From Doryteuthis pealeii (Eukaryota; Mollusca; Cephalopoda; Myopsida; Loliginidae): a DNA stretch of 64,000 bases. This document shows positions 40,466 through 52,726 of this stretch, in pieces. The position numbers were made by a program, and so were the translations under genes. The notes under the pieces were generated by a model. That model was given only the letters and a program-made list of their open reading frames with translations. It did no database searches and was not told the DNA's origin. Within the stretch, counting starts at the first letter, position 1, and every line of letters starts with the position of its first letter. Where the stretch lies: contig CM042138.1 in the NCBI GenBank assembly GCA_023376005.1, forward strand, positions 90,093,991 to 90,157,990, in the 5' to 3' direction.

Positions 40466-40941
40466 AGAGAAATTTGGAGTCCTGGAACCACTGAATTCTC
40501 CAAAGACGTTTTGAGATGTTAATTGGTAGTTGATGACGACGTACAAGAAATTTGTAAAGGTACGTCAAAAAGTGGTAGTCAACTAGATATACTGAATAAG
40601 TCAGATGAAGCCGAGTTTCAGTCTCTACGGTCATTGGGGATTGGGTTGGTAGGTGACGTTATTTTGTCGTTGTCTTGGAGAAAAATTGATCCTGTCGTAA
40701 ATATAAACAAATTTACTAAGAAAATTCTTTCAATCAAAAGAACTCTCTAAAAGTTCTAAAATTCTAAATATCTAACAATAAACAATAATCAGCGATAAGA
40801 CGTAAATAATCTGCCAGACGTAATTAGTCGAACAGAATTCATATAAAAAAAATAGAAATACAAAAAGCAAATCTTTCTTATAATATAATTATTAATATTT
40901 ATTTAAAGATTACTGATCAGGTGTTCAAAGATGGAAAAGTA

Positions 40942-41225
40942 CGAGGGTAAGTCAAATCGCAATGCCATTTTGTTTAGGACAGGTATAATTGCCAACACAG
41001 GAACATGTATCATAAATAAAGCTGGTCCCCTGTGGGTCACATCCCTATTTCTCCACATAATCATCGTTTCTGTCAATAGCAATGTTCCTCCTTCGAATGA
41101 GAGCTTGTATCCCTGCCCCTTAAAATTCTGTTGACTGTTCTTTGAGCCACTTCTTCACTACATATTTCACTTCCTCCTCATTGGAATAATGTTTGCCTTT
41201 CTTCGGCCCCATGAAAGAGGGTTTG
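40942..41225 (-). pseudogene. Mariner transposase C-terminal fragment
   Basis: The minus-strand translation includes 'KGKHYSNEEEVKYVVKKWLK' and 'EQSTEF' followed by a stop. The TIR-like 'acgagggtaagtcaaatcgc' lies at about 40942. Similar fragments are at 54070-54410 and 55510-55745. Confidence 0.75.
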
Positions 41226-41254
41226 ACAGACATACATTGTAAACAAAAACGGGT

Positions 41255-41485
41255 TTAATAAATAATTACTTGATGTTATAACAATAATATTATTGTTTTA
41301 TTCTCCAACGTATTAAATCAATCATATGAATGATTTTATATAGAAACCAATTAAGATATAGTTATAATAATTGTAATCGTTTTATATACATTCTTATATA
41401 ATTTCGTTTGTCTTTCTAATTTGATATATTTTATTACATTAAAGCTTAAATATTTACACCCTGCGGAGGGCGCATTTCTTGCTAG
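41255..41485 (+). mobile_element. Helitron-like 3' fragment
   Basis: Ends 'acaccctgcggagggcgcat' then 'ttcttgCTAG|T'. The 5' start is missing. Confidence 0.6.
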
Positions 41486-42087
41486 TATAAAATAATTGTT
41501 GTTTGTATTTGAACGTTGAAGAAATCAAAGCATTAAACATAAACATATTATACTAGAAATCGTGTTAGTAAGAAGTAAAATATTTAATGTTTACTATTTT
41601 AGGAGCCTGAGTAAGTTACTGGCAATTTTATTTTATTTTGGTTCAACTGAATCTTCTACAAAAAACAACTACAGCCTCATTTGCATATTTAGCATATTCT
41701 GATATCACAGACATTTTAAATTCAATATCGATATTAATCCCAAGGAAAGTCTAGGGGAGTAAACCACGAAAATAAATCAAGAGCTGGAGTCCCTAAGATG
41801 GTGTGACGCTGAAATCCAGTGCTACCAAGCAACTCCTGCGATACTACCGCTGCCAAGCTGCATTGGTTCCTTGCCTTTCCTTTGGATCACAGTGGCAGTG
41901 TGGAGAGGAATATTTGCTGCTTGGGCAACAGCTCATCCTCCATATGAACCTGCCCAGGTCACGTAGTTAAAAAGAAGTTGGACACTACTCCATCGTGTCG
42001 TAGACGGAAGGATGCCAACAATCGACATTAATAGATGATCTGGTTATATTTTGGAGATTTAAAATGTGGGGCTTTTTCGTATGCATG

Positions 42088-42345
42088 GCGGGTCCCCCTT
42101 GGCGTAATGGTAAACGTACTGGATTACAACCTCATAGTAAGCGGGTTCGAACCCCAGGCGCACTTATCCCGTGTACTTTTAGACTAATACCCATCAAAAA
42201 AGTATGGAACTCCTCACCCCCATCTATAGGTTAAATTATCCCACTTTCGTTCTTCTACAAGGATGACTTTGGCATTAAATAACCCACAAAGGTTAATATG
42301 CCATTAAACAAAGAAACCAAATCAAACCATTTCTGCAGGTTTAAA
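42088..42345 (+). repeat. tRNA-derived SINE (family 2)
   Basis: 'cttggcgtaatggtaaacgt' and 'gcgggttcgaaccccaggcg' give clear A and B boxes. The body and tail are 'gactttggcattaaataacc' and 'aaccaaatcaaacca'. Confidence 0.8.
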
Positions 42346-42599
42346 GAAATACGCACTTTTAAAAATTACATCGATCAAATAAGTGCCCCAAATTATTTTA
42401 TTAGGAATACTTGATGCCATATAACTGTGCAAATCATTTATATTAAGAATATTTACTTTAAACCATATAATTGTGTATAAATTATTAGCATTAGATTGGA
42501 ATACTTGATATCATATAACTGTAATATTTTCATAGTCAAGTGAAAAATATTCTAAAAATGATTGCAATGGAAGGGTGATAATATAAATAGTTATGATAA

Positions 42600-42700
42600 T
42601 AATCAAACATTTACAAATGAATCAAATTTTGGCATTAACTAACCCAGAAGGAGTTGATACGCCGTTAAACAAATAAACCAAACCAAACCAATTAGGAGAA
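42600..42700 (+). repeat. Isolated SINE tail
   Basis: 'tggcattaactaacccagaa', 'ttgatacgccgttaaacaaa', 'taaaccaaaccaaaccaatt'. Tail region common to S and family 2. Confidence 0.6.
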
Positions 42701-42879
42701 ATATTCAAAAGTCATTTGACTTAAAATTGAATCATGATAAAAAAAACCAGTCACAAGAAATGGAATCGGTGCGCCAAAGTTAAAATCCTTTTTTCTTCTT
42801 CCTTCTTCCTTCTTCTCCTACTCTATTATTTCCTTGTGTTCTACCTCGTACTCACTAAAAAATGACTACTATGACTAAC

Positions 42880-43390
42880 AGCAATTAAAATTACTAGCAG
42901 GACCTGTGGATATACCGGAGCATTATTATTTAATTATTATTTATATGTTTACTTAAGAGCTATTGCCAATAGGTTAATATGTAAAAAGTATAATAATCTT
43001 CATTTAATTCTCTCTCTATCTTTCTCTCTTTTTCTTTGTTTCCTTCTTTCATTTCATTATGTTCGATTGAAACAGTTAGCGTTATCACTTCCACGCGTTC
43101 ACCCTTTCTCTCTATATATATCTTTCTTCTACCCACTTCGTTACTTTGTTTCTTTCTTATATTTTTTCTGTATAGCATTTTCTTATTTCTCCCCTTTCTT
43201 TCCTCATAATAAAAACGGAATGGTCCATTATTTAGCTGAGGTGACGACACTCATAAGAAATAAGAATTGGACGGATGATCAACAACATCAATCAATATTT
43301 ACATTTCTGCATTTCATCTTGGATGATTTGGATGGCCTCATCTTTAACAAGAGAGTGTTGTAAGATGATAACGGTCGGATTATGACTATA
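42880..43390. repeat. T-family dispersed repeat (long copy, inverted relative to 850-1300)
   Basis: Pyrimidine-rich centre, 'attatgttcgattgaaacag', 'gttagcgttatcac', 'tttacatttctgcatttcatcttgg' (split over 43300) and 'gttgtaagatgataacggtc'. Confidence 0.6.
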
Positions 43391-44149
43391 TGAATTACTA
43401 TGGACCAGTCTTAATCCGAAACAAGAAGCAACTAAACAAGTTGATTTTTCAGATTCTAGTCTTGGTGATTCTATGCTCGGTAAATTTCAGAAGACAAAAA
43501 GCTCTCCTTCACAGTCAATAATTCTGGTTAATAAAATACACGATTAAAAAAGAACTATAGTGATATATAACACGCATTTTAAACGCATTAATAACATGGG
43601 CTGTTTTGAGGCAAATCCCATCTAGAATCGAACTGATACAGTTCAACTAATGCTTATTTAGTAGTCATGGAGAATATAACGTAAATAACTAAGGGAATCG
43701 TAAAGTCGGTGGTCACGAATTTCAGAAGTCAAAAGTTTTCCTTTGCATTCATTAATTCCAGTTGACGAATTACATGATTTAAAAATTAAAACTGGAATAA
43801 CTACTTTTCTTTGCTAACTAACATCAAGTAATAAAATAATCATTGATCTATCAAACTAGACAGAGTAATGAATATATTCTATTTAAACTAAACTCTTTCC
43901 TTTATCTCATAACTAATTATCATCAATGTAGAATAAAAGTATACGTATTCAAACGAAATGTATTTGTGATGTTTGTTTCGATAAGTTCAAAAGGTTCCAT
44001 TTCAAAAAGCAATAGCGCTTCTTTCTTATTCATTAATTTTGACTTAATGAAATTATAGAAACTACTTCAAAAGAAAAGATTATTTTTGGTTTACAATATA
44101 AAACCCTGGGCAAAAATAAACGTCATCATTTTAAGCTGAAGTACTATAC

Positions 44150-44610
44150 TCAGCCGTGTCGGCTGGAGCTTTAGAATACACCGACTGCACCTGTGCAGAG
44201 GGGTAAAATGCTTAAGGATGGAATCCTGGCGGCAGGTCACGTCAAACCCTAGAATCTATATAATTGTTCCAACCTTATTAACCTCATAGCAAGTCCCAAC
44301 TCTTTTGATCATATATGTGCTAGAAGACAGTGGCTGGTGGTCTTAATGTTATGAGCATGGCATTAAACTCTATATGATGTTAAAGTTCCAATTCTGGAGC
44401 TCTGGGAAGTGTAGAGTACCCCTTCATCGCCATGACTCCCAATTCCACTTTGACCCGGAGTGGTAGTAACGGTTAGGGTCTATGGGTTAAATAGAAAAAA
44501 ATAATTTAAAAGAATGTGTTTTAAAAATTGAGTTTAAAAAATAATTGAGTAGCCATGAAGAATGAATAAAACAAAACGCCTTCGGCATTAAATAACCCAA
44601 CAGTGGTTGA
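44150..44610 (-). repeat. S-family repeat, copy 9
   Basis: 'cggctggagctttagaatac', 'agaatctatataattgttcc', 'gacccggagtggtagtaacg', 'tctatgggttaaatag', and the tail region 'ggcattaaataacccaacag'. Confidence 0.8.
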
Positions 44611-44759
44611 ATACAAAAAATGGAGTGTTTGCTCATTGAACATTAAGAATATGAATATGTCCTCTTATGCTGACAATTTAAAAAACACTGTGCATCGATA
44701 ATTAATATACAAGATACCCCAACCCAAAAAAGGAATAAGCTTGACATATCAAATCTCTT

Positions 44760-44798
44760 TCTCCCTCCCTCTCTTCGCTCTCTTCTCTCTCTCTCTCT

Positions 44799-44830
<32 letters not shown>

Positions 44831-44831
44831 G
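44760..44831 (+). repeat. (TC)n microsatellite
   Basis: CT-rich run with TTC interruptions. Confidence 0.95.
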
Positions 44832-45639
44832 CCATCGGTCACTACCGACTATCTCTCTTGGTAAACCCTGTAGACCGTTTCTGATGAATGTAGGGCTTTC
44901 CTGGTCGGCAAACATAAGTTTATCCACATTTAGGAGCCCATAGAAGAATGCCGCTTATGAGTTCGTTCTTACTTCATCAGTAGTGCCCATAATGTCTTAT
45001 TCATTTACTTGAATGGTCTGTTAGATGGGAGGTAAGTGTTTGTACAGACGTTATTTTGTAGGGAATTGCTAAAATTTGTTCAAGACAGCATGTAACATCC
45101 TTGTGTATTTCCCATCTAGCCTTTTCTCCAAGTATTTGATTAGAGTCAAAGTAGTGAAGTTATACAGTACTACGAACACAGCTACACATTGTAAGAATGT
45201 CTATCTTATTCTATCACAGAGATCATATTTGCATATAGTCTATAACCTATCAATAGTGGTCCATGCTCGCTTTCAGTAGATGAGATATTGACCCCGAGAT
45301 TTATGAACTGGTCTAAGTAAAACATACTTTACATATGAATAATTGTCAACAAATTTAATAAAGAATAAAAAAGCTAAACGGAAACTACTGAAGTATGCTG
45401 TTTTGAAAATATTCAGGAAGCATCACCCTAAAAAATAGCAGTTGTACGGCCACTTACCTTCCATCTTAGAATTGGTTCAAAGGATTTAAATTTCCATATT
45501 GTCGATAATCTACCAATAGCGGTCTATGGCTTGCGCATGCCTATAATGACATCGACTTCATAAGATGACGATATATGAACAGATCTAAATATTGTACATA
45601 TTGTATATATTGGACAGAAAGTCATTTTCAAAAGTAGTG

Positions 45640-45790
45640 GTACTATTTAACCTATAGCTGGGGAATGAGAATTTTCATACTTTTTACAAGAGTATTAGTA
45701 CGAGAATGGACTTAATAGCGAGACTGGAGTTCGAACTTGAACATAGACAACTGCTACAACATTGCCGTTAGACTGAAAAGGATGGGAAAC
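45640..45790 (-). repeat. tRNA-derived SINE (family 2) fragment
   Basis: Minus-strand 'gttcgaactccagtctcgct' and 'ctaatactcttgtaaaaagt' match the family-2 B box and body. Confidence 0.6.
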
Positions 45791-45856
45791 TGACAATGTC
45801 TTCATCTGCCCAAGCTGCATATTGCGATTTGTTATAATCAACCCTAGACTAAAATA

Positions 45857-46115
45857 AATCAGAAGTGAAAATCAATAAAAACGGGCGTATGTGTGGGGTC
45901 TGGCTTCGTTTCGGTTTAGATTGGTTGGCTGGTTGGTTGGATCTTATAGCATGTCAACCCTTATTGGATTATTTTATGCCGAAGATCAGAAGTGAAAATC
46001 AATAAAAACGGGCGTATGTGTGGGGTCTGGCTTCGTTTCGGTTTAGATTGGTTGGTTGGTTGGTTGGTTGGATTTTATAGCATGTCAACCCTTATTGGAT
46101 TATTTTATGCCGAAG
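45857..46115 (+). repeat. ~128-bp tandem duplication
   Basis: 'gatcagaagtgaaaatcaat' to 'attttatgccgaaga' is repeated almost exactly (copy 1 to 45985, copy 2 to 46115). The unit joins unique sequence to an S-family head. Confidence 0.9.
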
Positions 46116-46299
46116 ATATGTTTTTTAATTCATTCTTGATTGGTACTCAATTTTTTAAAACTCAATTTTTAAAAAAAATACATAAGTTTTACGGTATCTC
46201 AACACTTATTTGTTTAATGTCTTTTTCTTTGTGAGCAATTATACGATTTTAAGTAACGGTTTCTTTATTCCATGACATATCAACCTTCGTTAAAACCAT

Positions 46300-46480
46300 T
46301 CTTGTAGAAGTAGTGTTACTATTTAACCCATATTTAATCCATAGTTTGGGAATGAGGATATTTGTTATTACTTTACCAAGAGTATTAGTACGAAAGTGGA
46401 CTTAATAGTGAGACTTGGTTTGAACTTACTACGATGTCGCATTCAAGCACTTTAGTCATTATGCCATGTGGACGCCTCCT
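46300..46480 (-). repeat. tRNA-derived SINE (family 2) fragment
   Basis: 'cacatggcataatgactaaa' and 'aagttcaaaccaagtctcac' on the minus strand, with body 'actaatactcttggtaaagt'. Confidence 0.6.
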
Positions 46481-46562
46481 GTGTATTCTGAAATTCATTT
46501 TTGCTTGTTCGTTTTCCTCTTTGGGGTGACGTTAACTATCACAAAATCTAATTCGTATTTAG

Positions 46563-46566
<4 letters not shown>

Positions 46567-46602
<36 letters not shown>

Positions 46603-46783
46603 GTATCCAAAACTTGGTAGTAAGGGATGATTCTATATGTGATTTCTAAGATACACTGTATTATTATTGTATGATCCAGTATGTATAAATACAGTGAATC
46701 TTTAAATCACTAAAGTGAGCTCAATGTATAATAAACTTTTTAGATTATATACAGAGCAATATTTATCTTAGAAAGGAAGGAAA

Positions 46784-46822
<39 letters not shown>

Positions 46823-47067
46823 GACTCCTCGTCAGACAAGGAACGAGAAGGAGTGAGAAAGAGAGGAAAGTAGCCGCCACAGAAAAGAGAGCCAGAAAGG
46901 AAGAAGAGACAGCAGCAACCTTAGCAAGCATCCCTGTTTGTTTTCAGTCACTGCACCAAAGATTGCCATTCAAAAAGTGGTCTGATCAGCCACTCATGCA
47001 GTTGTAGATAAAAAGTTCAATAGACGGACGGATGCCAACCAATATATATATATATATATATATATAT
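46567..47067. repeat. Three short (AT)n microsatellites
   Basis: AT runs at about 46567-46598, 46788-46820 and 47041-47067. The text at 46930-47040 ('tgatcagccactcatgcagt', 'gacggacggatgccaac') partly recurs at 41990-42015. No gene. Confidence 0.8.
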
Positions 47068-47197
47068 GATTTATATGAAAAATGTGATTTACCGGTGAAA
47101 TTGGTCACAATGGTTAGTTGATGCAAGTTACAGAATAATAAGAAAGTGATATAACAAATATAAAGTGCTCAATACGTAAGTAGAGCAATAAAATAAT

Positions 47198-47346
47198 GGT
47201 ACACAGTAACAACCTACTCGAGTTTCACCATAAGGATAAGGATATAAAAAAATACACACGTGCAAACGGCTGTAATTAATCAATATCTTGATTAATTCAG
47301 TGAAGATTCTTATGGTGAAACTTGAGTAGGTTATTACTGTGTACAA
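47198..47346. repeat. Hairpin element with ~45-bp arms
   Basis: 'acacagtaacaacctactcg', 'agtttcaccataagga' is inverted as 'cttatggtgaaacttgag', 'taggttattactgtgtac'. The loop contains the smaller palindrome 'ttaatcaatatcttgattaa'. Confidence 0.85.
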
Positions 47347-47374
47347 TAATAATAATAATATATATATATATATA

Positions 47375-47975
47375 TCTTATTATAATGGAGATTATGTGTT
47401 TTCTGTCTGTAACCGAAACTATATTACTACTCAAGTCACAATTCCCTTAATTACTTACGTCAAATTCTCCATGATTTCATTCTTTTAAACCTTCAGTTAT
47501 TAATAAAAATTTTTTACATTAAATACTGTTGACCATATCTACTAATGACATGCAATTGTATTTATATATACAATAAAATAGCGGTTTACAGTTTGAACGA
47601 GAAGGCTAATTTGCATATTGATATTTAAAATTTTATTTTAATAAATAATTATTGATTTCTAATTGTTTGGTTTTATCTTAAGAATATAAACAAAAATCTC
47701 GTGGATAAATCTTAAAAGAAATTATTTACAGAAAATAACTGTAATATTATCCTTTACTATTTAACTAAATAGTTAAATTAGGAAAATTTACAATGAAAGA
47801 GGGAGTAATGGAAAATGATGGAATAGTTAGTTTCAAATATTTTTCGATTATACCCCTCTGTTGCAGATCTTTTTATCTGCATTTTTAGTCAGTTTCATTA
47901 GCCTTTAATTTAATATGATATTTTATTATATCAAAACTTAAATACTTGCACCCGGAGGGTGCATATATTTGCTAG
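47375..47975 (+). mobile_element. Non-autonomous Helitron-like element H5
   Basis: A|TCTTATTATAATGGAGATTA...hairpin 'gcacccggagggtgc'...'atatatttgCTAG|T'. 601 bp. Inserted in an AT microsatellite. Confidence 0.85.
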
Positions 47976-48130
47976 TATATATAAGAAAGGTTCTGTGTGT
48001 CGCACGCCCTTTTATCAAGGAAAGTTGGGGGAGACAAAGATCAAGGTTCAATAAAATACACACCTTATTTTTGTCAGGGAGTAGAGGGTTTAAAACCTTT
48101 TAACTTTCATTTACAACAACTTGCTTTTCT

Positions 48131-48132
<2 letters not shown>

Positions 48133-48180
<48 letters not shown>

Positions 48181-48183
48181 ATG
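48133..48183 (+). repeat. (GT)n microsatellite
   Basis: Perfect GT run of about 45 bp plus short imperfect continuation. Confidence 0.97.
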
Positions 48184-48468
48184 TGTGTGTATATGTGTGT
48201 GTACATAAAATTGTTGCACCAAATGTTTTTCCCCGTTTTAATCATATTTATTTGAACGTTGTTACATATCAAGTGGACACTTTTTGTAAAATAAACTTCA
48301 TCATTTATCAGTTAATTACCGAAATTACGAATTAACGTTCGATGATTTGCCGTGTATATGTAAACTTCTTAAAATTGACGCCTTTTAGTTGTCGATTTTA
48401 GTTGAAGTTCATAACTAATTTTAAAGTAAAATTTTTCCGTGTGAATACTTTCCTAGTAATTTTTTTTT

Positions 48469-48673
48469 GTAATATAAATTACAAAGTTTTGTATTATATA
48501 ATTACTACATTTTACAAACTTTTTGTAATATAAATTACATTTCATATATTAATAAAAATATGAATTACAATTTATACTTTAGAAGTTATACATTCTTGTA
48601 ATATGAAATATATATAAAATGTAGTTTTTTGTAATATAAATTACATTTTATAATTTGACGTAATATAAATTAC
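48469..48673. repeat. Four copies of the dyad GTAATATAAATTAC
   Basis: Identical 14-bp near-palindromes lie at 48469-48482, 48525-48538, 48631-48644 and (with C before it) 48660-48673, in otherwise AT-rich DNA. Confidence 0.85.
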
Positions 48674-48821
48674 TTTTTGTTGTACGTAAGGTAAAACTGA
48701 AATAATTGAAATAAATTCAAGTCTCACTCAAGTAATTGTCGAGTACACAAACTTCAAAAATAAAAGGCGTTCGGCATATCTTTCCATATAATCATATTTG
48801 ACCAAATAATACAAAGAATTT

Positions 48822-48985
48822 CAAAAATGTCTATTAGTCCCATAGATGGGTTCTTAACAGGTGATCGTGGAACAGTCACAAACAATTTATTTCGCTATCA
48901 GAGAAATTTGGTTTGGTTTGGTTTGTTTTGTTTTACGGGATATCAATCTCGGTGGGCCATTTAATGCCGACAAAGTTTTTTTTTT
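48822..48985 (+). repeat. Duplicate of 39860-39995 including an S-element junction
   Basis: 'atgtctattagtcccataga', 'aacaggtgatcgtggaacag', 'atttcgctatcagagaaatt', 'tggtttggtttggtttgttt' and 'gggccatttaatgccgacaa' are shared with 39860-39995. Confidence 0.88.
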
Positions 48986-49014
48986 AAAAATGATTATAAA
49001 CTCATTGCACATTC

Positions 49015-49222
49015 GGTTTTCCGGTTAACGCCGGGGGTCCAGCGAGCTTCGACCGCTGGACTTGCCGAGAGTTTAATAATAGCGTCGATCCCAGGGGGCT
49101 ATACCCCCAGGCAACGACGCAATTTTTGTTCTTTCCCACCCATGAGCTTCGGCTTGTGGGTGGGCCCACATTAAAACGAGGCCTTGTGCCCAGCCCATAC
49201 AAGTGGGGTATGAGGCAAATAC
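49015..49222 (-). repeat. C-family short retroposon copy
   Basis: Minus-strand 'tgcctcataccccacttgta', 'cccacaagccgaagctcatg', 'aattgcgtcgttgcctgggg' and 'ccccctgggatcgacgctat'. Confidence 0.75.
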
Positions 49223-49499
49223 CCATATTTGACCAAATAACGACCGCCACTATCTATAATACAGAAACACGTGACTTAGTTTAATTTACATATTTCACAA
49301 CGCTTTATACATTTTTGTTATGGAGATTACTAACAGAGCCACCCGACGTTTCCCGGGATATGAAAATTTAAAAATAAATCTCTTTATTAAAAATTGATAA
49401 AAATTACTTTTTCGATATTTTGGTTTTATTATATTTTGTTCTCTACATATTTTTGTTTTTGTGTTACTTATTTTCTTTCTTTCTTTCTTCTTTGCATTT

Positions 49500-49665
49500 T
49501 CAAAATTTTATTTGGAACGATTCATCTTAAAATGGGTGAAATAAGAATTCGGCGATTAAGCGACACCAGATAATCAGGATTTACATTTAATCTTGGAAGA
49601 CTTGGACGGCCTGATTTTCAATCAGAGGATATTTATTGCAAGATGTTAACGGTATTATAATTTTC
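49500..49665. repeat. T-family fragment
   Basis: 'aatcttggaagacttggacg', 'attgcaagatgttaacgg', related to 43260-43385. Confidence 0.5.
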
Positions 49666-49723
49666 TTCTGTAGTTCATTTTATGCTGAATACTCTTGTTT
49701 CATTGTAAAAACAAATTAGAATT

Positions 49724-49940
49724 GGACCATATTACTTTTAGGCACCCCTTTTTGATCTCGATTAAGAAAGGACATGTTTTTCATTTACACCGTCAATATA
49801 CGATTGTTTGTTAGGAGTTAGGATTAGGGGTTAGTTTTATAATTTAAAAAAATGTAAAAATCGTCTGTTAAAACAACCGGATATTGACGGTGTAAATGTC
49901 CTTTCTTAATCGAGATCAACAAGGGGTGCCTAAATGGTCC
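49724..49940. mobile_element. MITE with GGACC ends, copy 3
   Basis: Termini 'ggaccatattacttttaggc' and 'ggtgcctaaatggtcc', with inner 'caccgtcaatatacga' and 'atattgacggtgtaaa'. The loop holds a short 'ttaggagttaggattagggg'. The perfect 8-bp duplication is 'ttagaatt' (49716-49723, 49941-49948). Confidence 0.88.
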
Positions 49941-50539
49941 TTAGAATTTAATTTTGATATTCAATTAAAAAAAAATTCTTAGTTCTAGAGGAACCTAATT
50001 TAAATTTTTTTTTTTTTTTTAGTTTTTTACAACATTTTTGACTTTGTGTTGAGAGTATTTTTTTATATAAATGTATTAAGTGCAAATTTATCTTTTTAGT
50101 TACATTTTACGGTTATCTCCCTTTCTTATGTTATTCTTGTCCAATGTTCTGATTTCCAGGCTTCGTAACTGTTATGATATTGTCTAGGTAATAGCATTAG
50201 GTGTTATTTCAATAATAACTTTGGACTTCAAAATGAACATATAACAATAAATTTATTAGTCAGGGGTTCATTCACCTTACTTACATTGGCTTCTCATCTC
50301 TCGGTAATGTTTACTACCCCTGCGCATGCGTGCCTTAGGTCAATACCATACTGGTCCTTTGTGAAAGGGAGGCAACTCTTCAGTAACGACACTGCATTTG
50401 TCCCCCTAATCTGCTTCTTTCTCCTTATTTTTGAGATTTCATTTTTGTTTGGGGGGGGATTAGCATCTCTGCTGCATAACCTAGAAAAGGCCACAAAAGT
50501 CATTGGCCTCTACGCGAACTCAGATAAAACATTTCATGT

Positions 50540-50885
50540 TATTTAGATTTTTTGGACTGTTGTCCTCGTCTTTATTGTTATATACAAACCGTTTCGGTCA
50601 ATGTAACCTCCTGTCTTCTTCATGTGTTCCTTGTCGAACTCAGGAACCTTCTCATCGAACTCGGGAATGCTCACGGAAATTCAAACCAATTCCTTTATTT
50701 AATCCATTGGGGTAGATCGTTCTCATTCCGTAACCATAACGCGAGACCATTGTTAAGCGAAGTATGCTATGTTATTTTCGCCTGCAATCAGGATTGAACC
50801 TGCAAACTCCAGATGATTGTCCCTTAGAACTGTATTAACTCAACCCTTATATCCGCTGCGCCATGTGTGTATAACAATAAAGGTG
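50540..50885. repeat. E-family repeat and tRNA-like SINE head
   Basis: 50555-50690 shares 'tggactgttgtcctcgtctt' and 'accgtttcggtcaatgt' with the E family. 50770-50885 on the minus strand has 'catggcgcagcggatataag' and a B-box-like 'gcaggttcaatcctgattgc'. Confidence 0.5.
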
Positions 50886-50989
50886 AGGACTAACGCCAAA
50901 AAAAAAACTCTAAATAATACAAATCATCCAGCCTAATGTAAAAAATTCAGACAAAGTTTATGTTTTAAACAAGATGGAGCGATCTCCAC

Positions 50990-51075
50990 GTTAAACAGCA
51001 AGCCTTTGAAATTAGTAGACACTTTTACATACCCAGGTAGCGATATCTCATCTACAGAAAGCCATGTCAATATGT
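50990..51075 (+). pseudogene. LINE RT fragment, part 1
   Basis: 'acttttacatacccaggtag', 'cgatatctcatctacagaaa' is the same coding block (TYPGSDISSTES) as in 30740-30790. It continues at 51683 after an unrelated insert. Confidence 0.7.
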
Positions 51076-51682
51076 GAAATAATGAGATGTAGAAAAAACC
51101 CTATATTTTAGTTATACGTTATTTAATAGTGGAAATAATCTAAAATTTGGGATGACGTGTGAAAGGCTGACCTGTTGGCTTCTGATTTATTGAGAAGTGT
51201 CAACAGTGACAAGAGTGAAAGAGAGAGTGAAAAGATGGGGGGTAGCATAAGGTTTTGGAGATGGACAGATGTCAGAGAGTCTGGGTTGAGTGAGGAGGAC
51301 ATAAAGGATAAGCAGTCTGTCCACCCAGGCTTGTACTTGGGTTAATGAAAAAAAAAAGATCTCAAAGAAAAAAAAAACTTCTAGTGTTCGTTATTAAGAA
51401 CAACCCACGGACGCAAGGAGAACCCAAGGGGACCCCAAGTTGTTCCAGACCCCTCGGAGAACCGAGAGAAGCCAACCAATCCAATAACAGATACAGAATA
51501 ACTTCAACTTCGTCCCAGAATAGCAGAGATCCAACAAGATCCAGTCTAGAGAAACTACACACACCCAAATGGATCCCGTCGCGTCACATATAGAGAACTA
51601 CACAAAACTTCATTTCTTTTAAAATGATTCCGCAATGTATCCGGCTATTTATCAAATATACTCACAGGAAAGGCATAGACTG

Positions 51683-51785
51683 TTATTTACAAGTTATCGA
51701 TTATATTTAAATCTGACTTCATAAAAAAAGCGAGAATTCTTCCAAGATGTTGCTGTGTCAGTACTACGATATTGTCGCACTCCTA
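51683..51785 (+). pseudogene. LINE RT fragment, part 2
   Basis: 'aatctgacttcataaaaaaa', 'gcgagaattcttccaagatg', 'ttgctgtgtcagtactacga' matches the downstream block at 30850-30920. Confidence 0.7.
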
Positions 51786-51792
51786 CTATAAG

Positions 51793-51915
51793 CAATGGCC
51801 GGGTTGGGTTTTACGGTATATGAACCCATGAGTTATTTTATGCCAAAGAAGATTTGTAATATTCATTCTTGTTGGTATTCAATATTTTTTCAAATTCAAT
51901 TGTGTTTTTAACTCT
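51793..51915 (+). repeat. S-family head fragment
   Basis: 'gttgggttttacggtatatg' and 'gttattttatgccaaagaag'. Truncated. Confidence 0.65.
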
Positions 51916-52439
51916 TTGCCTACTTTAAGCCTGGGATAGCGCTTCTCCTACTACTGCGATCCTACCGTAATCAGCTGACCGCGGCTATCGCATGTGTCAC
52001 TTATTTACACTGAAAAATCACTGCGTAAACATAATAGTAGGACTTTATTTGAATCGAATGAGCCCTGAGGTGAATAGATAGTGAACATTGAAATATCCCA
52101 TATTACAGGTAAAACTTACCAAGGAAATTAGTACAGCCGTGGGGGAAAATGGGTATGGCAAATGTGAGTCAATGGAATCTATTCTATCAACACAACTTGA
52201 TGATGATGATGATGATGAAGAAGATGATGATGATGATTTTACTTTGGAGAAGCTGACATTTTATTTCTTCTTTGTTTTCATGATGTGCAAATCTTTTTCA
52301 GATTCTTGAATTCTACATGAAACTTCCATCGAAACTTATTCCGATATCATTGACGTAATTAATTTAATATATTCATTCATTGATGATCTTAGCATTAAAG
52401 CTGCAAAGTCAAAACATGTTGATTTTACTATTTCTCTGA

Positions 52440-52700
52440 ATGTTTGAGATGAGGCTTGATGATTACTATTATCTGCATTATTCGGACTATTGTCCTCATC
52501 TTCATTGTTATCTGTACAACGTTTCAGCCGATATGCCATCCGGCCCTCTTTAGGTATTTCTTGTCGGATTCAGGAACCCGAGTCCGAGAAGGTTTCCGAA
52601 TCCGACAAGAAATACCTGAAGAATATCGGCCGAAACGTTGTACAGATAACAATGAAGATGAGGACAATAGTCCCAATAACGCATATAATAGTAATGCTGA
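52440..52700. repeat. E-family palindrome, copy 1
   Basis: The arms 'gactattgtcctcatcttca', 'ttgttatctgtacaacgttt' and, after about 70 bp, 'aaacgttgtacagataacaa', 'tgaagatgaggacaatagtc' are inverted. The centre holds 'aggtatttcttgtcggattc' and its inverse. Confidence 0.88.
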
Positions 52701-52726
52701 TTTTACTTAAAATTTCTCATAGGAAT

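Noticed and set aside
44643..44927. 94-codon minus-strand frame with RERERERE
   Set aside because: Driven by a CT microsatellite; no other support.
51345..51593. 82-codon plus-strand frame after an A-rich run
   Set aside because: Possibly part of a repeat tail; no motif and an equally long frame on the opposite strand.
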